Shown here: in pieces, positions 1 through 8,983 of the stretch | Numbering within the stretch: the first letter of the stretch is position 1 | How the letters are laid out: each line of letters opens with the position of its first letter | Origin: a candidate division FCPU426 bacterium | GTDB lineage: Bacteria; Oederibacteriota; Muellerivitia; Muellerivitales; Muellerivitaceae | Direction: 5' to 3' | Length of the DNA: 64,000 nt | NCBI GenBank assembly: GCA_003136635.1 | Contig: PLFD01000043.1 | Span: forward strand, 913 to 64,912 | Position numbers and translations under genes: made by a program | Notes under the pieces: model-generated | The model's input: the letters and a program-made list of their open reading frames with translations, nothing else | The model's database searches: none | What the model was told of the DNA's origin: nothing

Positions 1-369
1 GTCGATATAACCCCAGGCCATGCTGGCCGTGACCGCGTCAAACGAGGCGTCGGGCAGTCCGGTTTTCTCGGCGGGCAAAACCAAAAACCTCGCCGAAAGA
101 CGCAGGCCTTTGGCCCGTTCCTTTGCCGCCTCAATCTGGCCTTCCGCCGGATCCACACCCGTTACCACCGCGCCCTGCTGGGCAAAAGGAATAGCCAGCG
201 CGCCCGTACCCGTACCCAAATCCAGTACCCTTTGGTTTGGCAGTCCAAAACCCAAATCCTTCAACCGCGTGAAAAAGGAAGGGGGATAACCGTTTCGGTG
301 TTCCAAATAATCTTTGGAAACCTTGCTCCAATCCAGCTTTTTTCCGTAATCCGTAATGGGCTGAGCCAT
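1..369 (-). CDS. class I SAM-dependent methyltransferase (N-terminal part, runs off window)
   Basis: Reverse-strand reading from ATG at 369: MAQPITDYGKKLDWSKVSKDYLEHRNGYPPSFFTRLKDLGFGLPNQRVLDLGTGTGALAIPFAQQGAVVTGVDPAEGQIE...; VLDLGTGTG motif I; open to position 1. Confidence 0.85.
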   Translation of the reverse strand, partial: MAQPITDYGKKLDWSKVSKDYLEHRNGYPPSFFTRLKDLGFGLPNQRVLDLGTGTGALAIPFAQQGAVVTGVDPAEGQIEAAKERAKGLRLSARFLVLPAEKTGLPDASFDAVTASMAWGYID

Positions 370-396
370 GAAATCCCCCTCTTTCCGCCTTTGAAC

Positions 397-738
397 TTAG
401 GCCGTAACTGCCGCCGTTTTGGTAACCGGCAGACCCGCGTCATTCCAATCCTGGATGCCGCCCGGATAATCGTCCGCGTTAAACCCCCGGCCTTTTAATA
501 TAGACGCCGCGCGGGGACCCGCCGAGCATGTCAGACTGGAACAATGGGTGATAATGAGCTTGTCTTTTCCGAACTGCTTTTCGACTTCGGCGGTAAATTC
601 ATCGTCGCTTTTGCCCTTCAGCGGAATATTGAACGACCCTTTGATATGAATTTCTTCATAAGCCTTCTCACCCAGCACATTCAACACGACCGCTCCCTGC
701 CCAATAGCTTCCCCAACCTTTTCCTTTGTAAAAGACAT
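397..738 (-). CDS. rhodanese-like domain protein
   Basis: single-domain rhodanese pattern, C in THCSSLTCSAGPRAA, PGGIQDWNDAGLPV end. Confidence 0.8.
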   Translation of the reverse strand: MSFTKEKVGEAIGQGAVVLNVLGEKAYEEIHIKGSFNIPLKGKSDDEFTAEVEKQFGKDKLIITHCSSLTCSAGPRAASILKGRGFNADDYPGGIQDWNDAGLPVTKTAAVTA

Positions 739-765
739 AAAACCCTCCTTTTAATTAATTAAAAC

Positions 766-1917
766 TTAACTGGCACTAACTTTTTTTTGACGACCCAAAA
801 ATTCACCGTGAACCTTACGACTTTTCTCATCTCTCCAGTAATTTTCCAAACCCAAATCTTTTAAAGCCGCCTCAACAAAACTTTTATCAGCCCAATCGGC
901 CACATCAAATACCTTTTCTATCAAACCTCTTTGGCGTGCAAACGCGACTGCCGAAGAGAAATACCTGAAAAAGAAATCATCCAATAACGGATTTTTTCTC
1001 CCCTTCAAAGCATCCCCTTGATGGTCGGTTTCTACCGCCGGATATGACATTCCTTTTAAAGTATTTATCTCAAAAAAATTCACACGGTTTCTTTCATCTG
1101 AAGCCCAATAAGCGGCTTTGACATAAGCCTTGATAACTCTTTGAACAATACCGGGATAATGCCTTACAAATTCCCCGCGGCCCACTAAAACGCCGTTTCC
1201 CTTGAATGACGGATTTTCTTGGCGGCTGTCATAAATGATTCGTACAAAGCCTTCTGCTTGAAGAGAAAGAAAATAAGCCGTACCCACATAAGCATCAATT
1301 TTTCCGGATAAAAGTGCAGCAGTTCCTTCCGCGATTCCAACATTAAAAATATCAAAATCTTTTTCAACTAAACCATGCCGGAAAAGAAGTTTTTCAAACT
1401 GCAAATGAAATGGTGTCCCTTTACGAAATCCTATCCGCTTCCCTTTTAAATCCCAAAAAGATTTATTTCGATCATCGTCAGCTTTCACAGCGATATAAAC
1501 ATTGGTTCCACGGCCTCCACTGGCCAAAGCCACCGACTCTATTCCGCTCGCCTTACCCAATACCCCGCAAAGATCCCCATAACAACCAAAATCAACCGAG
1601 CCGTTGGCCAAACCCTCGTTGATGGCAGGACCTGTTCCCACCAAAAAGGACCAGATCACCGCGATCCCATCCTTCTCAAATTCAGTTTCCAGAAACTTTT
1701 GCGAGTGCAACACTTCCATGACCCCCGAGGTGTGCGGTTTACCAAAGGCGTTTCCCACAGCGCCGATCTGAATCACCAAAGGCTTTCTCTCATTTGCGAA
1801 ATCTTTGTCAAAAAAGACTAATTTGCCCATTTTCCATTCCACACGCGAAATAAAACTCTTAACTCTTTCCCGATCCTCCTCAACTAATACCGGCGGCAGC
1901 GTTGTTTTTAGTCTCAA
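766..1917 (-). CDS. SsuA/NrtA-like periplasmic-binding-fold protein, no obvious signal peptide
   Basis: NMT1/SsuA-type pattern (FLVGTGPAINEGLANGSVDFGCYGDL, DLKGKRIGFRKGTPFHLQFEKLL); N-terminus polar. Confidence 0.7.
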   Translation of the reverse strand: MRLKTTLPPVLVEEDRERVKSFISRVEWKMGKLVFFDKDFANERKPLVIQIGAVGNAFGKPHTSGVMEVLHSQKFLETEFEKDGIAVIWSFLVGTGPAINEGLANGSVDFGCYGDLCGVLGKASGIESVALASGGRGTNVYIAVKADDDRNKSFWDLKGKRIGFRKGTPFHLQFEKLLFRHGLVEKDFDIFNVGIAEGTAALLSGKIDAYVGTAYFLSLQAEGFVRIIYDSRQENPSFKGNGVLVGRGEFVRHYPGIVQRVIKAYVKAAYWASDERNRVNFFEINTLKGMSYPAVETDHQGDALKGRKNPLLDDFFFRYFSSAVAFARQRGLIEKVFDVADWADKSFVEAALKDLGLENYWRDEKSRKVHGEFLGRQKKVSAS

Positions 1918-1969
1918 CGACGCGCCCAGCTACTTTGGAAAATATGGAATCAACGAATTACAGCCGCGT

Positions 1970-2164
1970 TCAATTGCCGCCGTTCTTTTCCACCTGTTCG
2001 TCCTTTATCACGCGGATACGCTCAATCTTATCGATTTGCGTGACCCGGGCATTGTGAACGGTAATCTGCACCGTTCCGTACTTCATACCTCGGATCGCGC
2101 TCAGGACTTTTTGAGCCAACTGCTGATCCTCATCAGTGATCAAATTCTTGTTTTCAGCACCCAT
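1970..2164 (-). CDS. YezD family small protein (DUF2292)
   Basis: 64 aa, MKYGTVQITVHNARVTQIDKIERIRV matches the YezD-type pattern; sits directly after riboswitch A. Confidence 0.75.
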   Translation of the reverse strand: MGAENKNLITDEDQQLAQKVLSAIRGMKYGTVQITVHNARVTQIDKIERIRVIKDEQVEKNGGN

Positions 2165-2203
2165 ATTTCCCCCTCCCCTTCAGAACGCTTTCGTCCCGCG
2201 CCC

Positions 2204-2243
2204 AAAAAAAAATCTCAAACCACTTGCGAGGCGGTTTGAGATT
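2204..2243 (-). terminator. intrinsic terminator of riboswitch A
   Basis: minus-strand AATCTCAAACCGCCTCGCAAGTGGTTTGAGATTTTTTTTT. Confidence 0.85.
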
Positions 2244-2263
2244 CCGGAAACTTCCTGATCCCC

Positions 2264-2347
2264 ACCCGCTTTAGCTCCCTGTTTTCCCAAAATCGGATTT
2301 TCCGAAAGGGATCGGTCGGGGCAAGTTGGAACCTTAAAGCCTCACCG
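2264..2347 (-). promoter_or_regulatory. SAM-II-like riboswitch aptamer, copy A
   Basis: minus strand CGGTGAGGCTTTAAGGTTCCAACTTGCCCCGACCG...ACAGGGAGCTAAAGCGGG; GCUUU/AAAGC pseudoknot complementarity; terminator downstream. Confidence 0.8.
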
Positions 2348-2436
2348 ATTTGGCCGGAATTCAGAATCAAATCCCGGCCCCTGCGTTTACGTCATTACTC
2401 AACCCGAAACTCCGCGCGCTCTACCGAATTTTGGAA

Positions 2437-2802
2437 TCAATTCGGTAATTTCTGTTCCTGCGCGTCCTTCCAGACCTTTATTCGTTTCGCCACTTCTTCC
2501 TGCTCTTTCCATCTATCCCTTACCGTACGGTTAGGATGCCATCCCATTTCCCATCGATACTTGCCCAAGAGACCTTTTTCGATCAGTTCCTCTTCGTTCA
2601 CTTCCACATGCTTCCAGGCTTCCGAGTGAACGAATAAGGCGTCCGTGGGACAATAAATCTCGCACAAGAAACACGTCTGGCAGTCTTCCTGTCGCGCAAT
2701 GACTGGCACCCCATTGGGCACCGCATCAAAAACGTTCGTCGGACAGACTTGAACGCATTTGTTGCATTCAATGCACCTGTTTTTGCTGACGAGTTCGATC
2801 AT
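2437..2802 (-). CDS. 4Fe-4S dicluster ferredoxin (AprB-like)
   Basis: CIECNKCVQVCPTNVF and CQTCFLCEIYCPTDALF; ATG at 2802 overlaps stop of upstream flavoprotein gene (ATGA). Confidence 0.85.
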   Translation of the reverse strand: MIELVSKNRCIECNKCVQVCPTNVFDAVPNGVPVIARQEDCQTCFLCEIYCPTDALFVHSEAWKHVEVNEEELIEKGLLGKYRWEMGWHPNRTVRDRWKEQEEVAKRIKVWKDAQEQKLPN

Positions 2803-4454
2803 GCGTGAACCGCCTCTTTTAAATGAGCCGGCTCCGGTACCACTTCTTCCGGAATCGGTTCTGGACGAATCCACATCTTGTCCAGGCCGCCAATGGATAG
2901 GTAATGCCTTTGGTTCGGATCCATCTTCGGGTAATCCAGCCGTCTTTGGATACCACGAGTTTCCTTCCGTTCTAAACCGGCGAAGTAAGACCAGCGAGCC
3001 GCAGCCAGCATCGCCACTGCCTCGCGGGAACGCTGTATCATCTGGGGCGTGGACTGGTCCGGATTAACCTGTACGGCCTTCCACAACTTCTCCAGTTTTG
3101 CCAGGGAATTCAGGATGCCTTCTTCCGTGCGGAACATGAATTTGTCGTACGGAAATACTTCTTCCTGAATCGCTTTGACGATCTCGTTAGGTTTGAAAGT
3201 TTCGGTAGTTTCCACCGTAGCTTTCAATCCGGCTCCGCCGACACCTCTAACCGTGCGGGTATTCACATGCTTGCCCAGGCTGCGCGCATACTTAGTCGCG
3301 CCCAGTCCGGAAATATGGCCGCTGGCGATAGCCCAGCTCATGTTGGGTCCCGCCCCGCCCGTGAAAGCGCCGCAATGCAATTGGCGCGTAGCCGCATCGC
3401 CTGCCGCATAGAGACCCGGCACCGTAGTTCCGCAGTCCTCATCGACAATGCGAATCCCGCCCGTGCCTCGGACCGTCCCTTCCAAACTCAGGGTCAGCTC
3501 GAATTTTTCCTTGAAGGGATCAATTCCCTGCTTGTCATAAACGGCCCAAAAGTTCGGCTGAGCCATACGAAGCCTTCTCTGCACATCCAGATTCTCGGTC
3601 CCCGGCTTGTTCAACTGGACGAAAACCTTTCCCTTGAGCAGGGCCTTGGCCATGACTGAAGTGTGTGCGTGTCCGCCCTTGAAACAACCTTCAATTTCAT
3701 TCCCCGCCTCGTCGTAAAAATTAGCATAGGGATAATTGGGACCACCCTTAGTGCAGGAAGAGTTGGCCGTCGTTTGGTGGTAATGGGACGAGAATTCCAT
3801 GCCCGAAAGCTCGCCGCCCGCCTCCACCGTCATTAGTAGTCCGTCGCCGGTATTATTGTTGCAGCCCATGGACTTGCTCAGCCAGGCGCATCCGCCCGAG
3901 GCCAAAACAGTTGCTCCCGCCTTGACAGTCCAGGTTTTGTCTTGCTGGCGGCGTATTCCGCGTGCGCCAGCCACTGCCCCGCCGTCATCCACCAACAACT
4001 CCAAAGCCGGGCTGTGATCCAAAATGGTCACGCCCAAATCTACTAGCCGTTTACGCATGATTTTCATCGTATCCGGCCCCTGCAGGCCGTGGTAGCCGCC
4101 GCCTTTGCCATCGAATTTTGGGGATTCATAGCCACCCCATTCATAAATTTTTGGGGCTCTCTCAAAAGAAACATCCAAAATTCGGTCCCACCATGCATGT
4201 TGTGACAGATAACCTCCTAATGCGTAGCGCTCGAATTTGGCACGGTCCCGCAATTCCTTGATCGGAGGCACAATCTTAGCGCCCGAAGTAGCCGCCGCAA
4301 AAGCCCCGCTGGTACCCAAGTAACCTTTATCAGCGATGACAACTTTAACGCCTGCTTCAGCCGCCGCAATAGCCGCCCATGCAGCCGCCGGCCCACCGCC
4401 GACAACCAATACGTCGGTATTTAATTCCAAACCTGATTCGTTTAATTTGATCAT
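2799..4454 (-). CDS. FAD-dependent fumarate reductase/AprA-like flavoprotein
   Basis: DVLVVGGGPAAAWAAIAAAEAGVKVVIADKG dinucleotide-binding motif; C-terminal GLYAAGDAATRQLHCGAFTGGAGPNMSWAIASG. Confidence 0.85.
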   Translation of the reverse strand: MIKLNESGLELNTDVLVVGGGPAAAWAAIAAAEAGVKVVIADKGYLGTSGAFAAATSGAKIVPPIKELRDRAKFERYALGGYLSQHAWWDRILDVSFERAPKIYEWGGYESPKFDGKGGGYHGLQGPDTMKIMRKRLVDLGVTILDHSPALELLVDDGGAVAGARGIRRQQDKTWTVKAGATVLASGGCAWLSKSMGCNNNTGDGLLMTVEAGGELSGMEFSSHYHQTTANSSCTKGGPNYPYANFYDEAGNEIEGCFKGGHAHTSVMAKALLKGKVFVQLNKPGTENLDVQRRLRMAQPNFWAVYDKQGIDPFKEKFELTLSLEGTVRGTGGIRIVDEDCGTTVPGLYAAGDAATRQLHCGAFTGGAGPNMSWAIASGHISGLGATKYARSLGKHVNTRTVRGVGGAGLKATVETTETFKPNEIVKAIQEEVFPYDKFMFRTEEGILNSLAKLEKLWKAVQVNPDQSTPQMIQRSREAVAMLAAARWSYFAGLERKETRGIQRRLDYPKMDPNQRHYLSIGGLDKMWIRPEPIPEEVVPEPAHLKEAVHA

Positions 4455-4580
4455 TTCTTCCTCGCTCGTGAATAAATTTTGGAAGAGATGTTTCCAGTGG
4501 ACTGGTCAAACATTTCTAAATTTTAAAAATGACCATTTGCTTTTAAGCGGTGTGTGATTTGGAGGGGTTCCATCATCTGC

Positions 4581-4666
4581 ACCGTTTTAGCGCCCTGTTA
4601 GGTTAATAACCAAAAAATCCTGGTTATCGACACCGGCCGGGGCAAGTTGGACATAAAGCCTCGCCG
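4581..4666 (-). promoter_or_regulatory. SAM-II-like riboswitch aptamer, copy B (gene-proximal of tandem pair)
   Basis: minus strand CGGCGAGGCTTTATGTCCAACTTGCCCCGGCCGG...CAGGGCGCTAAAACGGTG; variant AAAAC in 3' pseudoknot strand; no strong terminator. Confidence 0.75.
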
Positions 4667-4710
4667 TTTGAAACCAATTTAAAACTCTTTTTCAGATCAT
4701 TTGGTCCGGA

Positions 4711-4750
4711 AAATAAAAAACCCGAACCACTTTATAAGCGGTTCGGGTTC
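4711..4750 (-). terminator. intrinsic terminator of riboswitch C
   Basis: AACCCGAACCGCTTATAAAGTGGTTCGGGTTTTTTATTT. Confidence 0.9.
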
Positions 4751-4770
4751 GGGATATCCCTTTAACTCTC

Positions 4771-4843
4771 ACCGCTTTAGCTCTCTGTTCAATCCCCCTT
4801 TCGGAGAATCACGCCGGAGCAAGTTGGAAACTAAAGCCCGCGT
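4771..4843 (-). promoter_or_regulatory. SAM-II-like riboswitch aptamer, copy C (distal of tandem pair)
   Basis: CGCGGGCTTTAGTTTCCAACTTGCTCCGGCG...ACAGAGAGCTAAAGCGGTG; GCUUUAG/CUAAAGC fully complementary. Confidence 0.8.
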
Positions 4844-4855
4844 TTAATTTCAATA

Positions 4856-4884
4856 AGCATACAGCTGTCATACATTTCTGTCAA
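4856..4884 (-). promoter_or_regulatory. sigma70-type promoter upstream of riboswitch C
   Basis: minus strand TTGACA-17 nt (GAAATGTATGACAGCTG)-TATGCT. Confidence 0.75.
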
Positions 4885-5183
4885 CACCAAATTTAATATA
4901 TTTATCACGCCATTCTTCTGATGGAATAGGCTGCGGATAAAGCTTAAAAATACGGCTCCCGCGAAGACAACCGCCTTTCCTGGCAAGCCTATATTCCAAC
5001 AAATTCCCGTCCCGACGCCTCAATCTCGCCCACTGAAATTGACACACAACAGGAAGGTTTACCCAGAAATCAAATTTTCTTATATTGGGTTGTCCTACCC
5101 ATACCAATGCGCTCAATCTTTTTAAGATGCCTGAGCTTCTCTAACGCTTCGTTTCAAGGAAAAGGAATCTAATAAAGAAAATC

Positions 5184-6395
5184 CTAAAGCCTGTTCCAAG
5201 GAACGACGTGAAAGCCCTGGTGGGCATAAGCATCCATTCCGCCATAGAGCAAAATCTCGGCTTTTGTCCCGGTTGGATGATGGCTTTTCCAATACCGCAA
5301 CCCGGTAAAAAGATCGTCTTTCGGTGTCTCGCCCGATTTGGCTTCAAGGGCAATTAGGCCTTTTCCGCCTTCAACAATAAAATCAACCTCACGCCCCGTC
5401 TTGTCCTTCCAGAAATAGACTTCGGGTCTTAACCCGCGGTTCATGAAGTTTTTCACGAGTTCCGAGGCAGCAAAGGTTTCAAAAATGGCGCCACGGAGGC
5501 TGTGCTGGGCCAAATCCTCCGGCGAGCTGATCCTTAAAAGATTGCAAAGAAGGCCGGTATCCAAAAAAAACAGCTTGGGCGTCTTGACGATCCGCTTATT
5601 GAAATTCTGGTGGTAGGGTTCCACAAGAGTGATAATGAAACTGGTTTTTAGGACGGACAGCCACTGGCGGGCGGTAGGCTGGCTGACTCCGCAATCCGAC
5701 GCAAGGCCGGAAAGGCTCAGAAGCTGGCCGGAACGGCCCGCGCAAAGCCGGAGAAACCGGCTAAAAGTTTCCAGGCTTCCCACGTTTAAAATATCCCGGA
5801 CATCCCGCTCCAGGTAGGTCTGAAGATAAGGTTCCAACCAATCAGATGGAGAAATTTTTCGGTCGTGGATAGCGGGATAAAAACCTTTCCAAACCACTTG
5901 CGGCCAATGACCAGTACTTGTTTTAGCTTTGACCGGCTTTAAGGCCTTACCAAGGCCAGTGTGGGGAGATTCAATATCCAGCGGTTCCCTTTTTTCAAGC
6001 TCGGCCAAGGAAAGCGGAAGCAGATGAAGGATGGCGCATCGCCCGGCCAGAGATTGGGAAATACTTTGAAGGAGCAGAAAATTCTGGGAACCCGTCAGGA
6101 TGAAATGACCCCGCCTCGGATTTTCGTCCACGATACCCTGAAGATATGAGAATAGTTCCGGCACACGCTGGGCTTCGTCCAAGATAACGCCCTTGGGGTA
6201 TCTGGCAAGAAAACCTTGCGGGTCTTCCAGGGCCATTTGGCGCTGGCTCGGGTTTTCCAGAGAAACATAGGCGTGGTTCGGAAATACGTTCCGCACCAGT
6301 GTTGTTTTGCCGGATTGGCGGGGACCGGTAACAGTCACTACCGGGAACTGGCTGGCCGCCCGGAGCAGATAGGGTTTTAAGAGCCGAGGAATCAT
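5184..6395 (-). CDS. ATP-binding protein, AAA/DUF4143 family
   Basis: VTGPRQSGKTTLV Walker A, VILDEAQRVPELF Walker B, C-terminal EVYFWKDKTGREVDFIVE nuclease-like pattern. Confidence 0.85.
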   Translation of the reverse strand: MIPRLLKPYLLRAASQFPVVTVTGPRQSGKTTLVRNVFPNHAYVSLENPSQRQMALEDPQGFLARYPKGVILDEAQRVPELFSYLQGIVDENPRRGHFILTGSQNFLLLQSISQSLAGRCAILHLLPLSLAELEKREPLDIESPHTGLGKALKPVKAKTSTGHWPQVVWKGFYPAIHDRKISPSDWLEPYLQTYLERDVRDILNVGSLETFSRFLRLCAGRSGQLLSLSGLASDCGVSQPTARQWLSVLKTSFIITLVEPYHQNFNKRIVKTPKLFFLDTGLLCNLLRISSPEDLAQHSLRGAIFETFAASELVKNFMNRGLRPEVYFWKDKTGREVDFIVEGGKGLIALEAKSGETPKDDLFTGLRYWKSHHPTGTKAEILLYGGMDAYAHQGFHVVPWNRL

Positions 6396-6727
6396 AGAGA
6401 CCTATGCCTAACTCAAAGTTCAACTTTCAATTAGACATTATTCAGGCAACCTACCGCCTTTGTCAAGGCGGGACAATCAAAGGCGGTCTTTGCCTACTAT
6501 TTCCGGATTCATTTCAAATGAACAAAGAAGCAAAAGTCATATCAGGGGGGCAGGCTCAAAAATTTCCGCCATCGGTTTAATACATAACGTCAAGTTTTTT
6601 GCTATAAAACTTGACAATCGCTACCAGAAAAATCACTGCAATTGATCGTCTATTCGTTTTAATCCGACCTGGAACCAATTTCTTTTTATGAAACCCAAAT
6701 GCTTTCGGATAGTTTAAGTTTCGATTT

Positions 6728-6763
6728 CCTTGTAAGAAAAAGTTCCATGTTTTTCTTACAAGG
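6728..6763. repeat. perfect 14-bp inverted repeat (hairpin)
   Basis: CCTTGTAAGAAAAA gttccatg TTTTTCTTACAAGG. Confidence 0.85.
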
Positions 6764-6885
6764 GAAAACCTGTTTTATCCTTCGCGGAGTGGCGGATCAT
6801 TCTTGGTGACATCGCTAATTAGTATTGCGTCAATATGATAAATGTCTAATGATTGCAATAATTTTTTAAAGGAACCGACTATCAG

Positions 6886-6912
6886 ACTGGCAAACGGGCC
6901 ATATCATAAGCG
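6886..6912. repeat. direct repeat, candidate att site (left)
   Basis: ACTGGCAAACGGGCCATATCATAAGCG; matches 10685-10710 apart from one 1-nt indel. Confidence 0.55.
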
Positions 6913-7210
6913 GCGGGATAACCCACGAAAACCGGGTTGCCTGGCAGGCTTTTCACCCAAGTGAGGTAAGCGCGCATGGCTTACGCTGTAAGTTTTGACG
7001 ACAGGCTTCCCAAGTCTGGGGCTGGGTTTTCCACCAAGCCATTGTCATGGGATCACCGACGGCTCCCGGCAGGAGTTCCAAATTAGCCGTAAAGGTTCCT
7101 ACCAGTTTCTTATCAGCCAAATAAGCCGCTGACTCGAAACTAAGCATCGAGTGAGGGCCAGGAATAGGACCATCCGCCTCAATGTCGGTGCTAACGTAAA
7201 CTTCTTCCAT
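6886..7210 (-). pseudogene. 3'-5' exonuclease (DEDD) remnant, frameshifted and truncated
   Basis: [30 protein letters not shown] then, in another frame, [25 protein letters not shown], breaking off in the direct repeat. Confidence 0.65.
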
Positions 7211-7213
7211 TTT

Positions 7214-8139
7214 CTACTTCTTTCCCGAACCTTTCCAAGGACCCGACGCTTTCCATTTGCCCTCAAAGTCCTTGCCAGCCGCTAGGGTTTCGGCAACAGG
7301 GCCGAGGAAACCTTTTAAGACAATCACGACGGCATTGAGGTCTTTGGGTGCGCCCGTAATCCGGCTTTTTCGCAGAAAGGCTTTCCATTGAATCGTCTTG
7401 GCCTTGTCCTCGGCAAAAGTCGGCCCCAAAGCCAATGGCTCGGCAGGAACAGCCAAGTGGCGGCTTTGGAAAGTACTTTGGATAGCTTGGGACAAATCGT
7501 CTCCGTCAAAGTCAAACCTGCGACAGAGAAGCCAAATGTCATAAAAATCCTTCATGCGGCTGTTTCTCATGCCACGGGTACACATGGCGTTGAACTTTTC
7601 CGCGATGGAATTTTCAGGACGATAACCGATCAAACGGGGAGCGGGAAAATCCAAAAGGGTGGGAAAGTCCAGCGGTACAGGCCCCGGCAAAACAGGATCG
7701 CCGAATCCAATATCAATCTGCATGGGTATCGCGATTTTTCCAAAAAGCCCATGAAGTTGACCCGGACACCTTTATAATCCGCGTCGACGACAATTCTTTC
7801 GGCCGTAATCGTGGATAATTCAAACCTGATTCCATCCTCTTCAACCGTTTGGGAACAAATTTCCTTCACAACTGCGACGAGTTCTGCCAGATCGTTTTTT
7901 ACTTTTCCCAAGAGGTCAATATCCATAGTAGTTTGGGACGAGGGAACATCCCAAACCGCGAACAATAGCGCGCCCTTTAAGATGAACTTTTCAGAATATT
8001 TGGAACGGGCAAGGCGATAAAGAAAACGCTCCATGCCGTAATAGTTCAACAACTCGTTGAAATCTCGTTTGCGGCTATAAGCCTGATTCAATAATTTCTG
8101 GCGGACAGAAGCTGGAAGATTTTTGACTGGTTTTTTCAT
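7214..8139 (-). pseudogene. AbiEii-type nucleotidyltransferase toxin, split by a frameshift near 7720
   Basis: ORF 7630-8139 (EKFILKGALLFAVWDVPSSQTTMDIDLLGK) continues in a different frame as MQIDIGFGDPVLPGP...YDIWLLCRRFDFDG (7214-7723). Confidence 0.7.
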
Positions 8140-8771
8140 CCTTGGATCGCCTCCAGATAGGGTCTCATGACGTTATCCACCCGGCAGATTTTCGAGAACC
8201 GCGTGAGTTCGTCCGTCTTTTTCCATTTGCTCCGCCAATAGTTTTGAAGGGCTTCCAGCGCCGTATCAAGCCCGACAACGTTTCGGTACTTGAAACAATC
8301 CGCCAGGGTTTTCTCGCGGGAATAAACCCTGACCTTGATGCCGTCCATCGGGTGTTCCTCGATTCCCTCCGAAAAAGCTTTTCCTGAGAAACGAAACGCC
8401 CGTATGGGAGGGTAATCTATTTTGGGAATCCAGGCTCCTCTTTCGACCGCGATATAGATTTCATGTGGAATCTGGGTGGTCATTTCATGGAAGGACAGGG
8501 CCGAAATCAGGCAAAGGACGCTTTCGGGGGCCCTTTGCGTAACAATGGCAAAACCAGGGTTGCCCAGGGGCGGCAGGTTGGCAAGGCGATAAACGCCCCG
8601 GCCCAGTTGATCCAGGACTTTCGCGTTGCGCATGGCATAAAGGTTTACGGGATGGATGCCCAGCCGGATAGCCTTCATGGCCGAAAGGGTGCCGCCATTT
8701 TTTCGGAATATCTCCGCCTCTTTCATAAATTGTTTTATAGGCCTTTTAAGCATTGATAAATTCCTAATCAC
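8136..8771 (-). CDS. AbiEi-type antitoxin / transcriptional regulator
   Basis: wHTH-type N-terminus (MKAIRLGIHPVNLYAMRNAKVLDQLGRGVYRLANLP), VYSREKTLADCFKYRNVVGLDTALEAL; start overlaps toxin. Confidence 0.8.
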   Translation of the reverse strand: MIRNLSMLKRPIKQFMKEAEIFRKNGGTLSAMKAIRLGIHPVNLYAMRNAKVLDQLGRGVYRLANLPPLGNPGFAIVTQRAPESVLCLISALSFHEMTTQIPHEIYIAVERGAWIPKIDYPPIRAFRFSGKAFSEGIEEHPMDGIKVRVYSREKTLADCFKYRNVVGLDTALEALQNYWRSKWKKTDELTRFSKICRVDNVMRPYLEAIQG

Positions 8772-8983
8772 TTATTTATATCTGTATAGCTTACTATCAT
8801 ACCAACATTCTGATTTGTCAATCCCGCTTGCATCGGGACTATATCTTTTCAAAAGTGTCGGCAATCCAGCCTTTCACGTCCAAGGAAGGCTCCTTTTTCC
8901 GTTCCCAAGGAACGCCGTTTGTAGTGGGTTCATCTCCCCTGGCGACCACGATTTCCCCCATTGTTATCAACAACGCAATGTTT

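Noticed and set aside
2759-3067. Plus-strand ORFs inside the flavoprotein gene (and similarly many opposite-strand ORFs over other long CDSs).
   Set aside because: Antisense to well-supported genes with strong motifs; no domain signal.
4868-5116. 82-aa minus-strand ORF.
   Set aside because: Overlaps the promoter of riboswitch C at its 3' end; could be a gene-end remnant but there is too little to support a CDS.
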